64,000 nt of DNA, from positions 372,001 to 436,000 of the forward strand of contig NZ_MVID01000001.1 in assembly GCF_002086815.1 (NCBI RefSeq), read 5' to 3'. The translations under genes were made by a program, and so were the position numbers. Source of the stretch: Mycolicibacterium parafortuitum. Lineage in GTDB: Bacteria; Actinomycetota; Actinomycetes; Mycobacteriales; Mycobacteriaceae. Below are positions 62,507 through 64,000 of this stretch, one piece after another. A model generated the notes under the pieces. The model saw only the letters and a program-made list of their open reading frames with translations, was not told the DNA's origin and did not search any database. How positions within the stretch are numbered: the first letter of the stretch is position 1; every line of letters starts with the position of its first letter.

Positions 62507-62512
62507 TAGGCT
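62507..62512 (+). promoter_or_regulatory. Putative -10 (TAGGCT) for gpsA
   Basis: TAGGCT ends 6 nt before GTG 62519. Confidence 0.45.
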
Positions 62513-62518
62513 GAAGCC

Positions 62519-63514
62519 GTGGTTGACGCGGCGGTGATGGGGGCCGGGGCATGGGGAACGGCACTGGCGAAGGTATTGGCAGACGCCGGGAACAACGTCA
62601 CGTTGTGGGCGCGCAGGCCGGAGCTCGCCGACACGATCAATCGCACCCACCGCAACGAGAACTACCTCGAGGCCCCGCTGCCCGAGTCGATCCGCGCCAC
62701 CAGTGACGCCGCCGAGGCGCTCGACGGTGCCTGCACCGTGTTGCTCGCGGTGCCGTCGCAGACCCTGCGCACCAATCTGGAGCAGTGGAAAGGACATCTG
62801 GGTCCCGACAGCACGTTGGTGAGCCTGGCCAAAGGCATCGAACTGGACTCGCTGATGCGGATGAGCCAGGTCATCGCCCAGGTCACCGGTGCCGACGCGG
62901 GACGTATCGCGGCGATCACCGGGCCGAACCTGGCCAGCGAGATCGGCGACGAGCAACCCGCGGCCACCGTGGTCGCCTGCACCGACTCCGGCCGGGCGGT
63001 GGCGCTGCAGCGCGCGCTGGCCACCAAGTACTTCCGGCCTTACACCAACTCCGACGTCATCGGCGCCGAGATCGGCGGTGCGTGTAAGAACGTCATCGCG
63101 CTGGCCTGTGGCATGGCAGCCGGGGTCGGGTTGGGGGAGAACACCGCCGCGGCGATCATCACCCGCGGCCTGGCCGAGATCATGCGGCTCGGAATCGCCT
63201 TGGGCGCCAAGCCGACCACCCTCGCGGGTCTGGCGGGCATCGGCGATCTCGTCGCGACGTGCACGTCGCCGCAGTCGCGGAACCGCTCGTTCGGGGAACG
63301 CCTGGGTAAAGGGGGCACCATGGAGGCCGCGCTCGACGCCACCGGCGGTCACGTCGCCGAGGGGGTGACCTCGTGTCAGTCGGTGCTCGCGCTCGCGTCG
63401 AGCTACGACGTCGAGATGCCGCTGACCGAGGCGGTGCACCGGGTGTGTCACAAGGGCCTGTCCGTCGACGAGGCGGTCGTGCTTCTTCTCGGCCGCACCA
63501 CCAAGCCCGAGTAG
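62519..63514 (+). CDS. gpsA: NAD(P)H-dependent glycerol-3-phosphate dehydrogenase
   Basis: 331 aa; reduces dihydroxyacetone phosphate to sn-glycerol 3-phosphate for phospholipid synthesis (gpdA2 in M. tuberculosis). Rossmann motif [19 protein letters not shown], then [24 protein letters not shown], the catalytic K in [16 protein letters not shown], and [23 protein letters not shown] 62519. The next gene starts 4 bp after its stop. Confidence 0.97.
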   Translation: MVDAAVMGAGAWGTALAKVLADAGNNVTLWARRPELADTINRTHRNENYLEAPLPESIRATSDAAEALDGACTVLLAVPSQTLRTNLEQWKGHLGPDSTLVSLAKGIELDSLMRMSQVIAQVTGADAGRIAAITGPNLASEIGDEQPAATVVACTDSGRAVALQRALATKYFRPYTNSDVIGAEIGGACKNVIALACGMAAGVGLGENTAAAIITRGLAEIMRLGIALGAKPTTLAGLAGIGDLVATCTSPQSRNRSFGERLGKGGTMEAALDATGGHVAEGVTSCQSVLALASSYDVEMPLTEAVHRVCHKGLSVDEAVVLLLGRTTKPE

Positions 63515-63518
63515 CCCC

Positions 63519-64000
63519 GTGTCCGGCACTTACGGCGACTCCACCCGCAGCGTCAAAGCCGTTGCTTCCGAAGAGATTCCGGGCCAGCCGGTGATCGCCC
63601 CGCCGGTTCCGGCCGCCACCTATCACCTGTCCGCCGACGAGGGTGACGCGCTGGACAGCTATGGCCGCAAATCGAATCCGACGTGGCGCAGACTCGAATC
63701 GGCGCTCGCCGCTCTGGAAGGGGCCGCTGCCGCACTGTGTTTCGGCTCCGGGATGGCGGCGCTCACAGCGGTGCTGCGGGTGCTCGCCGAACCCGGCCGC
63801 ACCCTGGTGGTCCCCGCCGACGGCTACTACCAGGTGCGCGCGTACGCCGAGGAGTTCCTCGCCCCGCGCGGGGTGACGGTCGTCGAGGCGCGGTGCGCCG
63901 AGATGGCCGAGGCCGCCGCACGCGCGGATGTCGTGCTGGCCGAGACACCGTCGAATCCCGAACTCGACGTGGTGGATCTGCACCAGCTGGCGATGGACTG
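63519..64000 (+). CDS. Cystathionine gamma-lyase/synthase-like PLP enzyme, 3' partial
   Basis: An open frame from GTG 63519 to the window edge (160 codons visible). It begins SGTYGDSTRSV, then APPVPAATYHL, SYGRKSNPTWRRLESALAAL and CFGSGMAALTAVLRVL, the N-terminal pattern of the Cys/Met-metabolism PLP enzyme family, including the YGR substrate-phosphate loop. The PLP lysine lies beyond the window. It could be a cystathionine gamma-lyase; the exact reaction is not decided by this fragment. Confidence 0.85.
   Translation, partial: MSGTYGDSTRSVKAVASEEIPGQPVIAPPVPAATYHLSADEGDALDSYGRKSNPTWRRLESALAALEGAAAALCFGSGMAALTAVLRVLAEPGRTLVVPADGYYQVRAYAEEFLAPRGVTVVEARCAEMAEAAARADVVLAETPSNPELDVVDLHQLAMD

Overview
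The window is a contiguous high-G+C actinobacterial chromosome segment, almost certainly from a fast-growing Mycobacterium (Mycolicibacterium). The gene order follows, in the opposite orientation and with several insertions, the M. tuberculosis block from ctaD (Rv3043c) to gpdA2 (Rv2982c). Orthologue names below come from my memory of that gene order and of the protein families; no database was searched. I see no prophage, insertion sequence, CRISPR array or rRNA operon.

Layout. 0-10 kb: ctaD (5' end outside the window), serB2, a MocR-type regulator divergent from a 50-residue small ORF plus a YczE-like membrane protein, then an overlapping string of ABC ATPase, Nudix hydrolase, EchA17-like crotonase and two SAM-dependent proteins. 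10-18.5 kb: a secreted TB22.2-like protein, a Na+/alanine symporter, a beta-propeller lipoprotein, a hexapeptide acyltransferase, and the tightly overlapping methyltransferase / GH57 / GT4 operon of methylglucose lipopolysaccharide synthesis. 18.6-26.3 kb: fixAB, two acyltransferases, iscS, mnmA, a lipoprotein and a MetE-like protein. 26.4-30.2 kb: a diguanylate cyclase, a FadD and an MmcQ-like protein. 30.3-37.7 kb: ligA, an ACT-domain protein, gatC-gatA-pfkA-gatB. 37.7-41.6 kb: an orphan PrrB-like sensor kinase, lppZ, a DoxX-family protein and cfp6. 41.7-50.8 kb: ilvB-ilvN-ilvC behind a transcription attenuator, serA, leuB and membrane proteins. 50.8-64 kb: an MFS transporter, an FAH-family protein, gltX with tRNA-Gln and tRNA-Glu, an IclR regulator divergent from leuCD, hupB, mutT1, ppk1, fbiD/cofC, gpsA, and a PLP enzyme cut by the window edge.

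How the genes connect. The branched-chain pathway is nearly complete (ilvB, ilvN, ilvC, leuB, leuC, leuD) and has two visible controls: a leader peptide/attenuator upstream of ilvB and an inverted-repeat operator shared by the IclR gene and leuC. serA and serB2 supply two steps of serine synthesis. gltX, tRNA-Gln, tRNA-Glu and gatCAB form the indirect Gln-tRNA(Gln) route. IscS and MnmA supply tRNA 2-thiouridine. Nucleotide and phosphate metabolism is represented by MutT1 and Ppk1.

Most unusual feature. A short dispersed repeat (core GATGAGCGCTTGCGCG and variants) sits at three gene boundaries: as a 30-bp tandem array touching the stop codon of the GT4 gene, as two 33-bp-spaced copies between ilvB and ilvN, and as two 33-bp-spaced copies inside the 5' end of serB2. 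In the first two cases the repeat supplies an ATG overlapping the upstream stop codon (TGATG), so it could work as translated, coupling small ORFs. Several other palindromic or tandem repeats lie between genes. Many start codons lie 6-9 nt after a TAGGCT-like -10 hexamer, which suggests leaderless transcripts.
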